Assembly: GCF_003259745.1 (NCBI RefSeq)
Contig: NZ_QLMC01000007.1
Location: forward strand, 62,001-126,000
Length of the DNA: 64,000 bases
From: Larkinella arboricola
Lineage (GTDB): Bacteria; Bacteroidota; Bacteroidia; Cytophagales; Spirosomataceae
Direction of reading: 5' to 3'
The translations under genes and the position numbers were made by a program. Shown here piece after piece: positions 19,655-31,515 of the stretch; position 1 is the first letter of the stretch; each line of letters begins with the position of its first letter. The notes beneath the pieces are model-generated. The model was not told where the DNA came from. It saw nothing but the letters and a program-made list of their open reading frames with translations, and searched no databases.

Positions 19655-19743
19655 ACGGCGCTTTTTCAGGGAAAACCGGGTACTAAAAAAAACGTTTAAC
19701 CGCCTGCGTTCCCGTAAGCAAACGGTCCGGGGGCGGAAGCAGG

Positions 19744-20427
19744 CTAAAAAGGCAGCGTTTCCAGGGTTGCATAATCCCCCACGACCCGCAGGTACAGCAA
19801 GTGCCCCAGCACACCGTGCAGGTTGCTGACCAGACGGTGGGCTTCGGCAAAGGGCGCGACGTGCAGCCGGGTTTGTTCCTGCTCCGACGCCTTACCCGTC
19901 GATTTACCGTGTAGCGCCCGAATGGCCGGACCGCTCATCCGGCGTTCGCAGTAAAAGAAGTAGAGGGCTTCGTCGCTGGTGGAGGTGGCCGAATACCAGG
20001 CCCTGGGGCCGAGCGGGATCAGTTCATCCGGTGGAATTTCCAGGCCGGTTTCTTCCTTCAATTCGCGCAGAGCCACTTCGGGTGGGGTTTCGCCCTCATC
20101 GATCATGCCCGCCGGGTGTTCGTAGGTTTCCGAACCGTCGCAAACGCGCCGTTGCCGGACCATCAGCACAAATTTGTCGCCTGTTTCTTCGTCAATCAAA
20201 ACGACGAGGATCGAGATTGCGTCGCCCTTGATGAAACACAAGGGCGACAATTTAGCCCCGTCGGGCGTCGTAGCATCCAGTTTGACCAGGGTATGCAGCA
20301 CCTGGCCCTCGTTACCGTGACGCGTGTAAACGTCCTGCACATTCTTCAACTGGATCTGATTTTGCTCCAGTTTGCGCTGCCAGGCTTTGTATTTAAACGA
20401 ATGTTGAAAAGGTTCCGGCTGTGCCAT
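19744..20427 (-). CDS. Nudix hydrolase (ADP-sugar pyrophosphatase-like)
   Basis: 227 residues with a full Nudix box, GMIDEGETPPEVALRELKEETGLE. The preceding strand VVLIDEETGDKFVLMVRQRR and the EHPAG lead-in are typical of the ADP-ribose/ADP-sugar pyrophosphatase branch (NudF/Nudt5-like). It would cleave a nucleoside diphosphate linked to a sugar or similar group, using Mg2+. The exact substrate is not readable. It is 32 bases downstream of the LLM oxidoreductase gene on the same strand, so the two may be co-transcribed. Confidence 0.87.
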   Translation of the reverse strand: MAQPEPFQHSFKYKAWQRKLEQNQIQLKNVQDVYTRHGNEGQVLHTLVKLDATTPDGAKLSPLCFIKGDAISILVVLIDEETGDKFVLMVRQRRVCDGSETYEHPAGMIDEGETPPEVALRELKEETGLEIPPDELIPLGPRAWYSATSTSDEALYFFYCERRMSGPAIRALHGKSTGKASEQEQTRLHVAPFAEAHRLVSNLHGVLGHLLYLRVVGDYATLETLPF

Positions 20428-20459
20428 CAGTCAGGTTGTTTGCGGGAGGTTCGGTTCCA

Positions 20460-21422
20460 TTATTTAAGCAGGTCGGGCAGGACTTTTGCGCCGAAATCTT
20501 CGATGAAGCGTTGCTGGTCGCGGTTGACGTTGTGCAGCATCAGCCTTTCAAAACCCATTTCAGCATCCTGCTGTAGCCAGTCGATGTGCTCGGAAGGGTC
20601 GGCCGAAATCCGGACCATTTTATCAACCTCGCTCAAGTTGACAAACTGGCCAGCCGCGTCAAACTGCTCCGGCAAACGAAGTTCCGTCAGCATGTTGTTG
20701 GGGAAAATATTGGCCCGCCATTGTTCATACGCGCCCTGCCGCGCTTCGTCGAGGGTAGGAGCGTACGACAACTGCACTTTCAGGTACATCGGTTTGCCTT
20801 CTCCTCCGCCCCGGCGGAAGGCATCTATAACCCGCTGTAATTCGTCTTTGGGCTGCGAGATGGTCAGTAAACCGTCGGCCCAGCCGCCAACCCATTCGGC
20901 GGTTTTGCTGGTGACAGCCGCGCCGATCAATAGGGGTTTTACCGCCGGACGCGTGTATAATTTGGCATCTTCAACCGTTACCAAGCCTTTGTGCGACACG
21001 GTTTCGCCGTTCCACAGCGCCCGGATAATGTCGACGCACTCTTTCAAACGGGCATTGCGGTCGGCTTTGGAGGGCCATCTGTCGCCGGTAATGTGTTCGT
21101 TGAGGGCCTGCCCGGTACCGACGGCTATCCAGAAACGTTCCGGAAACATTTCAGCCAGCGTGGCTGCGGCCTGGGCAATGATGGCCGGATGGTAGCGTTG
21201 CCCAGGCGCGTTAACCACCCCGAAGGGTAAGGTGGTGGCCTGTAGAGCCGCAGCCAGCCACGACCAGGCAAAACCGCTTTCGCCCTGTTTGGAACTCCAC
21301 GGATGGAAATGGTCGGAGCAGGAGCCCGCCGTAAAGCCAGCCTGCTGGGCCAGTTGAGTGTACGTCAGCAGTGTGCTGGGCGCAAATTGTTCATGGGAAG
21401 CATGATAGCCGATTTTAAGCAT
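20460..21422 (-). CDS. LLM-class flavin-dependent oxidoreductase (TIGR03885-like)
   Basis: 320 residues in a TIM-barrel pattern of the bacterial luciferase-like family: MLKIGYHASHEQFAPSTLL, SCSDHFHPW, FWIAVGTGQALNEHITG, LIGAAVTSKTAEWVGGWADG. The wording and length resemble the non-F420 flavin oxidoreductases of the TIGR03885 type. These bind FMN or a deazaflavin and reduce or oxygenate unknown substrates. It sits between TreZ and a Nudix gene, 48 bases after treZ in the opposite map order, all leftward. Confidence 0.83.
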   Translation of the reverse strand: MLKIGYHASHEQFAPSTLLTYTQLAQQAGFTAGSCSDHFHPWSSKQGESGFAWSWLAAALQATTLPFGVVNAPGQRYHPAIIAQAAATLAEMFPERFWIAVGTGQALNEHITGDRWPSKADRNARLKECVDIIRALWNGETVSHKGLVTVEDAKLYTRPAVKPLLIGAAVTSKTAEWVGGWADGLLTISQPKDELQRVIDAFRRGGGEGKPMYLKVQLSYAPTLDEARQGAYEQWRANIFPNNMLTELRLPEQFDAAGQFVNLSEVDKMVRISADPSEHIDWLQQDAEMGFERLMLHNVNRDQQRFIEDFGAKVLPDLLK

Positions 21423-21470
21423 AACGGTATGAAATCCTGAAGTGAATCAAGCTCTTGTTCTGAATTTTTT

Positions 21471-23348
21471 TTACTTATCTGATCGGGGCCCTGCCTGTTC
21501 GGGGTGGGCCGGAGTGGTCGTGTAAATAACCAGGGATTCGGGTTGCAGGGAAATGACAAAACCGCCTGATGCAGCCTCCGGAGCCGTACCGGCCCCTTTC
21601 CAGATCGGATCGGCGGAATCCAGCAGTTTAACCCAGGGTTCTGCCGAAGCCGGGACCGAAACGGATTGCGGCTGTTTGGAAAAATTCATCAGACAGACCA
21701 CCTGCTGATCCGAATGCCAGCGACGCAGCACCAGTGTTTGCTGATCCTCCTGAACGGTAACTTCCAGATGCTGGCGGGACAACTGGCGCAGGGCGGGTTG
21801 CTGTTTGCGCAGCGCAATAAGCGCCTGGTAATACCGGAACATGGTCTGGTGAGGGTCCTGCCGGAGCAGTTCCCACTGGAGTTTGGACCGCTGGAAGGTT
21901 TCGTCGGCAAAGGGGTCCGGCACCTCGCCCTGTCCGTGAAAATCGGCAAACTCCGACTTGCGGCCCTGGCGGACGGCTTCCACCAGTTCCTCTTCGGTAT
22001 GGCTTATAAAATAGAGAAACGGGTTGGGTTCGCTCCACTCTTCTCCCATAAACAGGAGCGGCAGGTACGGGCTTACCAGCACAGCTCCGGCCATCAGCTT
22101 CTGCATCTCAAAACTCACCAGTTGACTGGTGCGCTCGCCGAGCATACGGTTACCTACCTGATCGTGATTCTGCGAAAAGACGATGAACTGATGACCGGAA
22201 TTGGCTTCCGCTTTGAGACCAAAAACGCGCTTGCGGTGGTTCGAGAACTGTCCATCATATACGTAGGCATCTTGGTAGGATTTGGCCAGGTGTACAATAC
22301 CGTTAAAGTCGGAATAGTAGCCCCGTTGTTCTTCCCCCGCCGTTACGCGCAGCGCGTGGTGAAACTCGTCGATCCACTGCGCCTGCATCCCGTATCCACC
22401 CGTGTTGGGCGGGTTGATAAACCGTGGGTCGTTCAGGTCGGATTCAACCATCAGGTAGTATGGCCGTCCGGTATCGGCCTGCAACTGATCGACATGCTCC
22501 CTGATTTGTTGCAGGATATGCTTCGAACTAAAATCCTTAATGGCATGAACGGCATCCATCCGGAGCGCATCGATGTGAAAATCCCGAAACCACATCAGTG
22601 CGTTTTCAATAAAATATTGCCGGACCCCGTCGCTCCAGGCGTCGTCGAAATTCAGGGCGTTACCCCAGGGGGTGCAGTATTTGGCCGTAAAATACGGCCC
22701 AAACTGGCTGAAGTAATTGCCTTCCGGCCCCATGTGGTTGTAGACGACATCGAGCACCACGGCTATTCCTTTCCGGTGGCACGCATCGACCAGATGCTGC
22801 AAGCCCCGCGCCCCGCCATAGGTGTTCTGAACGGCATAGGGATAAACGCCATCATACCCCCAGTTACGCCCGCCGGGAAACTGCGCCACGGGCATAATCT
22901 CGATGGCATTGATACCCAGTTCCTTTAGATAATCGAGCTTTTCTTCCAGCGCGGCAAAGGTACCCTCGGGTGTAAACGTCCCGACGTGGAGTTCATAAAT
23001 CAGGTACTCCTCAAGCGGAACATTGGTCCAGTCCTGATCTTTCCAGATAAACTCGTTTAGACACATCGCTTCCGAGGGGCTGTGAACATCCTGCGGTTGA
23101 GCGATCGAAGCCGGGTCTGGATACGACTGCTCCTGATTCAGCCTGATCTTGTAAAGATTGCCGGGTTTGATCTGGTCGGTCGTTAGCGCCCAGTAACCAT
23201 ATTCCTGCGGTTCGAGTGGCAAGGTGCGCGACGGATTTTCCAGCGTGACGGCCACCGATTCAGCCTCGGGTGCCCAAACCCGTACGCGGGCCATGCCGTC
23301 CTGAAAGGTGACCCCAAGCGAACGTTTATGAATGTCTACTGTCTGCAT
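21471..23348 (-). CDS. treZ: Malto-oligosyltrehalose trehalohydrolase
   Basis: 625 residues from MQTVDIHKRSLGVTFQDG. An N-terminal beta-sandwich (VRVWAPEAESVAVTLE) precedes a GH13 barrel: GVYPYAVQNTYGG, VVLDVVYNHMGPEGNYF, HIDALRMDAVHAI with nucleophile Asp265, and LMVESDLNDPRF with acid Glu302. The signature NTYGGARGLQHLVDACHRKG and the phrase TPWGNALNFD are those of GH13_10 TreZ, which cleaves trehalose from maltooligosyl-trehalose. Its partner TreY is not in the window, so trehalose synthesis depends on a gene elsewhere. No signal peptide; cytoplasmic. The upstream in-frame extension is discarded. Confidence 0.93.
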   Translation of the reverse strand: MQTVDIHKRSLGVTFQDGMARVRVWAPEAESVAVTLENPSRTLPLEPQEYGYWALTTDQIKPGNLYKIRLNQEQSYPDPASIAQPQDVHSPSEAMCLNEFIWKDQDWTNVPLEEYLIYELHVGTFTPEGTFAALEEKLDYLKELGINAIEIMPVAQFPGGRNWGYDGVYPYAVQNTYGGARGLQHLVDACHRKGIAVVLDVVYNHMGPEGNYFSQFGPYFTAKYCTPWGNALNFDDAWSDGVRQYFIENALMWFRDFHIDALRMDAVHAIKDFSSKHILQQIREHVDQLQADTGRPYYLMVESDLNDPRFINPPNTGGYGMQAQWIDEFHHALRVTAGEEQRGYYSDFNGIVHLAKSYQDAYVYDGQFSNHRKRVFGLKAEANSGHQFIVFSQNHDQVGNRMLGERTSQLVSFEMQKLMAGAVLVSPYLPLLFMGEEWSEPNPFLYFISHTEEELVEAVRQGRKSEFADFHGQGEVPDPFADETFQRSKLQWELLRQDPHQTMFRYYQALIALRKQQPALRQLSRQHLEVTVQEDQQTLVLRRWHSDQQVVCLMNFSKQPQSVSVPASAEPWVKLLDSADPIWKGAGTAPEAASGGFVISLQPESLVIYTTTPAHPEQAGPRSDK

Positions 23349-23408
23349 AAAAATAAATGATAGATAAAAGGAAGCGGATAATAGGTTTCCGCCGGTCAAT
23401 CACTGGGT

Positions 23409-24128
23409 TTATTGAGGAGTATAGGTTACTTGTAAAATTAAACCCTGCGAACCATCCTGGTTGGACCGTTGCCAGCCCACCGCCACGGGAAGATGCTCGC
23501 CCAGGAATACCTCTACGCCAACCGACAACTGTCCCAGTTGATGGGAACCCGACAGCCAGTCGGCCAGCAGATGTACTTTATGATACCAAAGTCCCGCGTC
23601 CACTGCGGCCTGAATACCGGTATGGGGCCCATCCCCCAGAAAGCGGCTGTTTCCGTTGTAACTGCCTACCGCCAGCTTGTAGTGCTCCTCAATCAGCGAA
23701 GCGGCCAGATTGGCATAGGCGAAGTAAACCGCCTGCGAGCGCCCGGATGAAAGATTTAAACCACCCTGACCGCCGATACCGATTTTAAAGGTTTGGGAGA
23801 GGTTAAATGCTTTCTGGGCGTTGACCAGCAGGAGCGGGGCGAAAGGGATCGAGGTCGTCGTATCGTTGCGAATAAAGTGGGGTTTTTGCCGCGTAAAATC
23901 CAGGTTGTACAGGTTAAGCCCCACTTCCCAGTCTTTGCTTAATCCGTAGGAAACCGTCGTGGTCGAACGGATCATGTCCTGGATTTCGAGTTGTTCCTGC
24001 GCCAGTACTTTGCCTTCTTTGGTAATGTCGGAAGAGGAAACGTTAAAAATAGTTTGTTGGGCCCGGGTTGTTGTAACAAGTCCCAGAAGTAGTAAGCCAA
24101 TTGAATACAGTTGTAGTTTCTTTCCCAT
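23409..24128 (-). CDS. Outer-membrane beta-barrel-like protein
   Basis: 239 residues from MGKKLQLYSIGLLLLGLVTTTRA, a signal peptide. The rest alternates polar and hydrophobic residues in short strands (WEVGLNLYNLDF, YKLAVGSYNG, LGQLSVGVEVFLG, PVAVGWQRSNQDG) and ends in LILQVTYTPQ, as in small outer-membrane barrels of Bacteroidota. No specific family is recognised and no function is suggested. It is upstream of treZ by 60 bases on the same strand. Confidence 0.65.
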   Translation of the reverse strand: MGKKLQLYSIGLLLLGLVTTTRAQQTIFNVSSSDITKEGKVLAQEQLEIQDMIRSTTTVSYGLSKDWEVGLNLYNLDFTRQKPHFIRNDTTTSIPFAPLLLVNAQKAFNLSQTFKIGIGGQGGLNLSSGRSQAVYFAYANLAASLIEEHYKLAVGSYNGNSRFLGDGPHTGIQAAVDAGLWYHKVHLLADWLSGSHQLGQLSVGVEVFLGEHLPVAVGWQRSNQDGSQGLILQVTYTPQ

Positions 24129-24603
24129 TGAATCCGGATTTCGTTGTACCGTGGCCGGTGTCGGGGCCACGTTGTCGCTCTGTTCAGTTCTGCTCAATCG
24201 GAGCAGAATTTGGTTAGTAAACCAGCATAGCGAAGTAAGGTTGGAAAAAGGGGCTGCATTGATGAGGATTCGGTCTTATGAAAAAGCAGGAGCCGGAACC
24301 TGTCAGGGCGATGCGCTAGGAAATAAAGTCGATAAGTACTTAAAATGCGGGAATAGAATGCGGTTTGTTTTTGTTCACTTCCCAAAGCCGTTTTGTTGGC
24401 TAAGTACTTCCAGCCACCGAATCGGGTAATACGGTCTATATTAAAAAAGACTGGAAATAGTACATTTCCTAGTGTGACGCGACGACCTTAACCGCTGTTC
24501 AGCTCTGATCGCCGTTCCTGTAAGTTGTATTTTTTAGTTGAATACAGGCAAATAGATTCTTTAATTGTAAATTAATTTAGGTTTTGTCTAGTTTTTGTAA
24601 CGG
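24129..24603. other. Intergenic region, no gene seen
   Basis: About 475 bases without a convincing frame. Small frames here have no recognisable start or similarity. It holds a small hairpin (TTCTGCTC/GAGCAGAA at 24188-24208) and becomes AT-rich towards the TetR promoter. Confidence 0.5.
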
Positions 24604-24621
24604 TTTAACTGTTTAGTTAAA
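24604..24621. promoter_or_regulatory. Palindrome, possible TetR autoregulatory operator
   Basis: TTTAACT-GTTT-AGTTAAA is a perfect inverted repeat of 7-base arms with a four-base centre, lying just upstream of the predicted -33 element of the TetR gene. The position suits autoregulation, as is usual for this family. It is not obviously repeated in front of the serine palmitoyltransferase gene. Confidence 0.45.
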
Positions 24622-24636
24622 ATAGTTAGTTAATTT

Positions 24637-24668
24637 TTTGGAAATTCTATTTTTAGGTGACACTTTTG
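24637..24668 (+). promoter_or_regulatory. Promoter of TetR gene, predicted leaderless
   Basis: TTTG (24637-24640), a 20-base spacer, then CACTTTTG (24661-24668) matches the Bacteroidota pattern except for one base. The ATG is at 24673, so transcription would begin at or within a few bases of the start codon, giving a leaderless message. Confidence 0.55.
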
Positions 24669-24672
24669 CGCC

Positions 24673-25299
24673 ATGACGCATAGAGTGAACGAAATAGGAA
24701 CGGAGGAAAAAATCAAGGAGGCCGCTAAGGCAGTTTTTCTTGAGAAGGGTTTTGACGGTGCCACCATGAAGGACATCGCCAATGCCGCTGGCATGAACAG
24801 TGCCCTCACGCACTATTATTTCCGGAGTAAGGAAAAATTGTTCTGGCTGGTTTTTGAAAGTTTACTAGAGCAGTGGATTGAAGGCATTCGAATTACCCTG
24901 GACAATCCGACGAGTAACCTGAAAGAAAAAATAGTTGAGCTGATTGAGCGTCAATTTAATTTTCACGCCCAAAATCCCGATATAATCTTATTTCTGATGA
25001 ACGAAACGCAGCGCGACCCCGAAGGGATGTTGCAGAAAATGTGTGTTTCGCCCGCCCTGCAAGAATCGTGTTTTTTCCGGCAGGTGGAAGAAGCCATTCA
25101 GCAGAAGCAAATCCGGCCCGTCAATCCGATGTTTCTGCTGTCGACGGTTTTTTCGTCTATCAAGCAGTCGTTCGCCGGCAAGACGCTGTATATGCACGTA
25201 TTTAACCTGAACGAAGAAGGATTTATCGCTTTTACCCAGGAAAACAAGAATGTTTTTACCGATATGATTCTGACGTATCTGTTTAAACCGGATTGTTAA
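24673..25299 (+). CDS. TetR/AcrR family transcriptional regulator
   Basis: 208 residues. The N-terminal helix-turn-helix is EEKIKEAAKAVFLEKGFDGA then TMKDIANAAGMNSALTHYYF, followed by RSKEKLFWLVFE, the standard TetR order. The C-terminal ligand domain is helical and unassigned. It lies immediately before the sphingolipid genes on the same strand, 248 bases from the first of them, so it may regulate them in response to a lipid or acyl ligand; this is inference from position. Its own promoter seems to give a leaderless transcript. Confidence 0.88.
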   Translation: MTHRVNEIGTEEKIKEAAKAVFLEKGFDGATMKDIANAAGMNSALTHYYFRSKEKLFWLVFESLLEQWIEGIRITLDNPTSNLKEKIVELIERQFNFHAQNPDIILFLMNETQRDPEGMLQKMCVSPALQESCFFRQVEEAIQQKQIRPVNPMFLLSTVFSSIKQSFAGKTLYMHVFNLNEEGFIAFTQENKNVFTDMILTYLFKPDC

Positions 25300-25511
25300 C
25301 TGATCTAAAAAATTGGGTGCTTGACGGTGTTGATTCGCCGGTTCAGCCAAAATGTACGGCAAAAAAAGGGAGCTTGGGTCTACCTTTCGCCAATCTGATA
25401 ACGAATTTACATAACGGTTTTTGCATGAATAAATCAATCCTAATCAACTGGCTATCTGTACGCAAAGCCGTTGTATTAAATTTATAAACATTAAGGACCC
25501 ATGGTATGTAA

Positions 25512-27867
<2,356 letters not shown>

Positions 27868-27871
<4 letters not shown>

Positions 27872-28863
27872 AGGAACGGGTTTTGATTACGGGGGCCAGC
27901 GGGTTTATCGGGCATCATCTCATTCAGGCGGCTCAGGCGGCCGGATTGGAGGTACAGGCTGCCGTTCGGCCTTCCAGTGATCTGACCCATCTGAAAGAAC
28001 AGAATCTGACTTTTGTTTATCCGGATTTCAGTTCAAAAGAAGCGTTGCAGCGGATGCTGGAAGAGGGGGGATACGCGTATGTGATCCATGCCGCCGGAGC
28101 AACCCGGGCAAAAGACCAGCAAACGTACAATCGCATCAATGCCGAGTACACACTGCGGCTGGTGCAGGCGGCTCAACGGGTTTCAAAACCCGTGAAGCGG
28201 TTTGTTTTCATGAGCAGCCTGGCGGCCTTGGGCCCAATACCGTATGATGCACGGGAGCCCATTACCGAAACCACCCGGCCCCAGCCGCTCACCAGTTACG
28301 GAAAAAGTAAGCTCCTGGCCGAGCAGTATGTATCCAATGTTCAGGGATTGCCGCTAACCATCATCCGGCCAACGGCAGTCTACGGACCCCGCGAACGGGA
28401 TCTGTTTATTTTGTTCAAGACCCTGCACCAGCGACTCGACCTGTACATTGGGCGCAGTCCGCAGCGGTTGAGTTTTGTGTACGTTAAGGATTTGGCCGAG
28501 GTGACGATAGCGGCACTGCTGCAAAACCACGATCAGAACCGAATTTATAACATCTCGGACGGTGAAGCCTATAACCGGTATGCGCTGGCCGACTTGTTTC
28601 AGGAGTTAAGTGGTACCCGGGCGTTACGACTCCATTTACCCGTCGGCCTGATGAAAGGGGTGGCGGGGGCTCTAGAAACCGGGTACTCGTTTTCAAAATC
28701 AACTCCGGTACTCAATCCGGAAAAATTGCGGGAGCTGATGGCTCCCAACTGGATCTGTAGCATTGAAGCGGCCCGACGGGACCTGAATTACCAGCCAAAA
28801 TACGGCTTGAAGCAGGGACTGGACGAAACGCTGCGGTGGTACCGGGCCAACCAATGGCTTTAA
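27868..28863 (+). CDS. NAD(P)-dependent epimerase/dehydratase-family reductase, probable ceramide reductase
   Basis: 331 residues from MKERVLITGASGFIGHHLIQ; the longer frame upstream overlaps the previous gene and is discarded. It has the extended short-chain dehydrogenase pattern: Rossmann GASGFIG, VIHAAGATRAKD, the Ser of FMSSLAALG and the catalytic SYGKSK (Tyr and Lys). The bacterial ceramide reductase CerR, which reduces the 3-keto group of the oxidised ceramide, belongs to this family. The direct ATGA overlap with the acyltransferase supports it. A sugar epimerase role cannot be excluded from the sequence alone. Confidence 0.8.
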
Positions 28864-28925
28864 AAATACAATGAATACACACCTGGAAGTGACTGGCCAA
28901 GGCCACTGCCGAAATCAGTACTAAA

Positions 28926-31475
28926 ATGTTACGATCTATTCAGAAAAATGGAGCGTTTATTCTTGGTATCTTATTATTGATCAGTAGAATAGCCTCCGCA
29001 CAATCCACGCTCGTCAAGGGCGTGATTACCGATGCCAAAACCGGCGAAACGCTGCCCTTTGTGAGTGTGGTCGTACCCGGAACCACCATCGGAACCTCTT
29101 CCGATACCGATGGACAATATAGCCTCAGCGTACCGGCCGATAAAAACCGTATTAAGTTTTCCTACGTCGGCTACCTGAGTCAGGAAAAAACCATTACCGT
29201 TGGTCAGACGCAGGTTATCAACATCAAGCTGGCCGTCGATGCCACGCTGCTGAAAGAAGTGACGGTCAAAGGCAAGAGCCATTACCGCAACCGCGACAAT
29301 CCGGCTGTGCAGCTCATCCGGCAGGTGATCGACCACAAGGAGCAGAACCAGATGGGCAGCAACGCCTACGTCGAATACCAGCAGTACGAGAAAATATCGC
29401 TGGCCCTGAGCAATCTCTCAGACCGGTTTAAAAACCGGCGTATTTTCCGCAACTATCAGTTTCTGTTTTCCGAACCGGACTCCACCGACGGTAAAAACCG
29501 TCTGCCGGCGTATCTGGAAGAAAAGCTCTCGCAGGTCTACTACCGCAAGAGCCCCGAAGCCAGGAAGCAGCAGGTCAAAGCCCAGCGACGGGCCGAATTT
29601 GACCCCCGCTTTGTGGACAATAAGGGATTGAGCAAGTATTTCAACCGGCTCTACGAGAACATCAATATTTATGACAACAACATCTCAATTGCTACCAACC
29701 AGCTTTTGAGTCCCATTGCCAACAGCGCTCCGACGTTTTATAAGTTCTTTATCCGCGATACGGTCAAAACCCAGCAGCCCTGGCTGATTGAACTGGGCTT
29801 TGTGCCCCGCAACAAAACCGACCTGCTGTTTGAAGGCCAGTTGTTTGTCACGCTGGACGGTAATTATGCGGTGCAGAATGCCTATCTGACGGTCAACAAG
29901 GACATCAACCTGAACTATTTGCAGGACCTGGAGGCCCGGCTGGAGTTTGAAAAAAGTTCGAATGGCCGCTACCATCCCAGCCAGACCTCGCTGGCGATGG
30001 AGTTCTCCTTAGGACCCAATACACCGGGTGTTTTTGGTCAGCGGGTGGTGCACTTTTCGGACTATCAGATTGATCAGACTCGGCCTGATAGCGTATACGT
30101 AGGACCGTTAGAAGAAGTGGCCTTTAATCCGGCCGAAAAGCCCAACGAAACGGTATGGAACAACCTGCGGCCGATCCCCCTGGAGAAGTCGGAAACCCGG
30201 ATTTACCACAATGTTGACACGCTGCAAACCATCCCGTCGTTCCGGCGCACGATGAGTTATGCCACGCTGCTGATTGCGGGCTATAAAAACACCGGACCCT
30301 TTGAAATCGGACCGGTCAATGCCTTCTACAGCTTTAACCCCGTCGAGGGTTTCCGTCTACGGTTTGGGGGGCGCACCACGCCTTCCTTAAGCAAACGCCT
30401 GTACGGAGAAACCTACGCGGCCTACGGCTTTAAGGATCAGAAATGGAAGTATTTCCTGAGCGGAACCTACTCGATCAACAACCAGTCGGTGTATGCTTTT
30501 CCGCTGCACTTCGTCAAGGCCAGCTTTCAGCGCGATACCAAGATTCCGGGGCAGGATTTGCAGTTTGTGCAGGAAGACAACTTTCTGTTGTCGTTCAAAC
30601 GGGGCGAGAACAACCGCTGGTTATACAACGACGTTTACCGCCTGGAATACATCAAGGAGTTTGAAAACCATTTTTCGTATAAAGTCGGCTTTAGCCAGTT
30701 AACCCAGCGCCCGGCCGGTATTCTGGAGTACACCAAATCGGTGCCGGAAGGCCATCTGAACACCGGTGAAGTGCTCCACAACTCGGAAGCGAGCCTGGAA
30801 CTGCGGTATGCACCCAACGAACAGTTCTACCAGGGCAAGGTGTACCGCACGCCGATTGTCAACAAGTATCCGATCTTTACCCTGCGCTACAGCACGGGTC
30901 TGAAACTGCTGGGCGGAGACTATCAGTACCATAACCTGGCGGCCAATGTGGAGAAGCGGTTTTATCTGTCGCAGTTTGGGTATATGGATGCCACGGCCGA
31001 GGGCGGCTACATTCTGGGCAAGAACATCCCGTTTCCGCTGCTGACAATTCACCGGGCCAACCAGACCTACGCCTACCAGTTGAACTCCTACAACCTGATG
31101 AACTTCCTGGAGTTTGTCAGCGACCACTACGCCAGCGTGAACGTGCAGTATTACCTGAACGGTTTTCTGTTCAACAAGCTGCCGCTGCTGAAACACTTGA
31201 AGCTGCGGGAGGTTGTAAGCTTTAAGGCGCTGGCGGGGGGCTTACGGGCGGAGAACGATCCGGCGAAGGTGGCCGATGTCTACCGTTTCCCGGTTGATGA
31301 GCAGGGGCGCTCGATCAGCTATACGCTGGGCAAGGAACCCTACATCGAAGGCAGCGTGGGCATTGCCAACATCTTCAAGCTGCTGCGGGTCGATCTGGTC
31401 AAGCGATTCACGTACCTCGACCATCCCGGTGTATCGGAATGGGGCATTCGGGCCCGGTTTAAGTTTGATTTTTAA
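28926..31475 (+). CDS. DUF5686 outer-membrane protein with carboxypeptidase-regulatory-like domain
   Basis: 849 residues with a signal peptide (MLRSIQKNGAFILGILLL..). Residues of about 28-120 form the CarboxypepD_reg-like beta-sandwich (VKGVITDAKTGETLPFVSV, GTSSDTDGQYSLSVP). The rest is DUF5686: DNPAVQLIRQVIDHKEQN early on, then many beta-strands ending WGIRARFKFDF, a typical outer-membrane barrel C-terminus with terminal Phe. There is no TonB plug domain, so it is not a SusC. Its place between ceramide synthesis and head-group genes suggests a role in placing or sensing sphingolipid at the outer membrane. This is positional inference; the family's function is unknown. Confidence 0.8.
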   Translation: MLRSIQKNGAFILGILLLISRIASAQSTLVKGVITDAKTGETLPFVSVVVPGTTIGTSSDTDGQYSLSVPADKNRIKFSYVGYLSQEKTITVGQTQVINIKLAVDATLLKEVTVKGKSHYRNRDNPAVQLIRQVIDHKEQNQMGSNAYVEYQQYEKISLALSNLSDRFKNRRIFRNYQFLFSEPDSTDGKNRLPAYLEEKLSQVYYRKSPEARKQQVKAQRRAEFDPRFVDNKGLSKYFNRLYENINIYDNNISIATNQLLSPIANSAPTFYKFFIRDTVKTQQPWLIELGFVPRNKTDLLFEGQLFVTLDGNYAVQNAYLTVNKDINLNYLQDLEARLEFEKSSNGRYHPSQTSLAMEFSLGPNTPGVFGQRVVHFSDYQIDQTRPDSVYVGPLEEVAFNPAEKPNETVWNNLRPIPLEKSETRIYHNVDTLQTIPSFRRTMSYATLLIAGYKNTGPFEIGPVNAFYSFNPVEGFRLRFGGRTTPSLSKRLYGETYAAYGFKDQKWKYFLSGTYSINNQSVYAFPLHFVKASFQRDTKIPGQDLQFVQEDNFLLSFKRGENNRWLYNDVYRLEYIKEFENHFSYKVGFSQLTQRPAGILEYTKSVPEGHLNTGEVLHNSEASLELRYAPNEQFYQGKVYRTPIVNKYPIFTLRYSTGLKLLGGDYQYHNLAANVEKRFYLSQFGYMDATAEGGYILGKNIPFPLLTIHRANQTYAYQLNSYNLMNFLEFVSDHYASVNVQYYLNGFLFNKLPLLKHLKLREVVSFKALAGGLRAENDPAKVADVYRFPVDEQGRSISYTLGKEPYIEGSVGIANIFKLLRVDLVKRFTYLDHPGVSEWGIRARFKFDF

Positions 31476-31515
31476 CGGTCTACCCGTCAGACCGTAGACA
31501 CCAACTACATAGAGA

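Noticed and set aside
20116-21195. 359-residue plus-strand frame across the Nudix and LLM genes
   Set aside because: It covers two genes with intact motifs on the other strand and is Ser/Arg-rich without similarity.
21666-22928. 420-residue open frame on the plus strand opposite treZ
   Set aside because: The minus-strand treZ has full catalytic motifs; this frame has none and a shadow-like composition.
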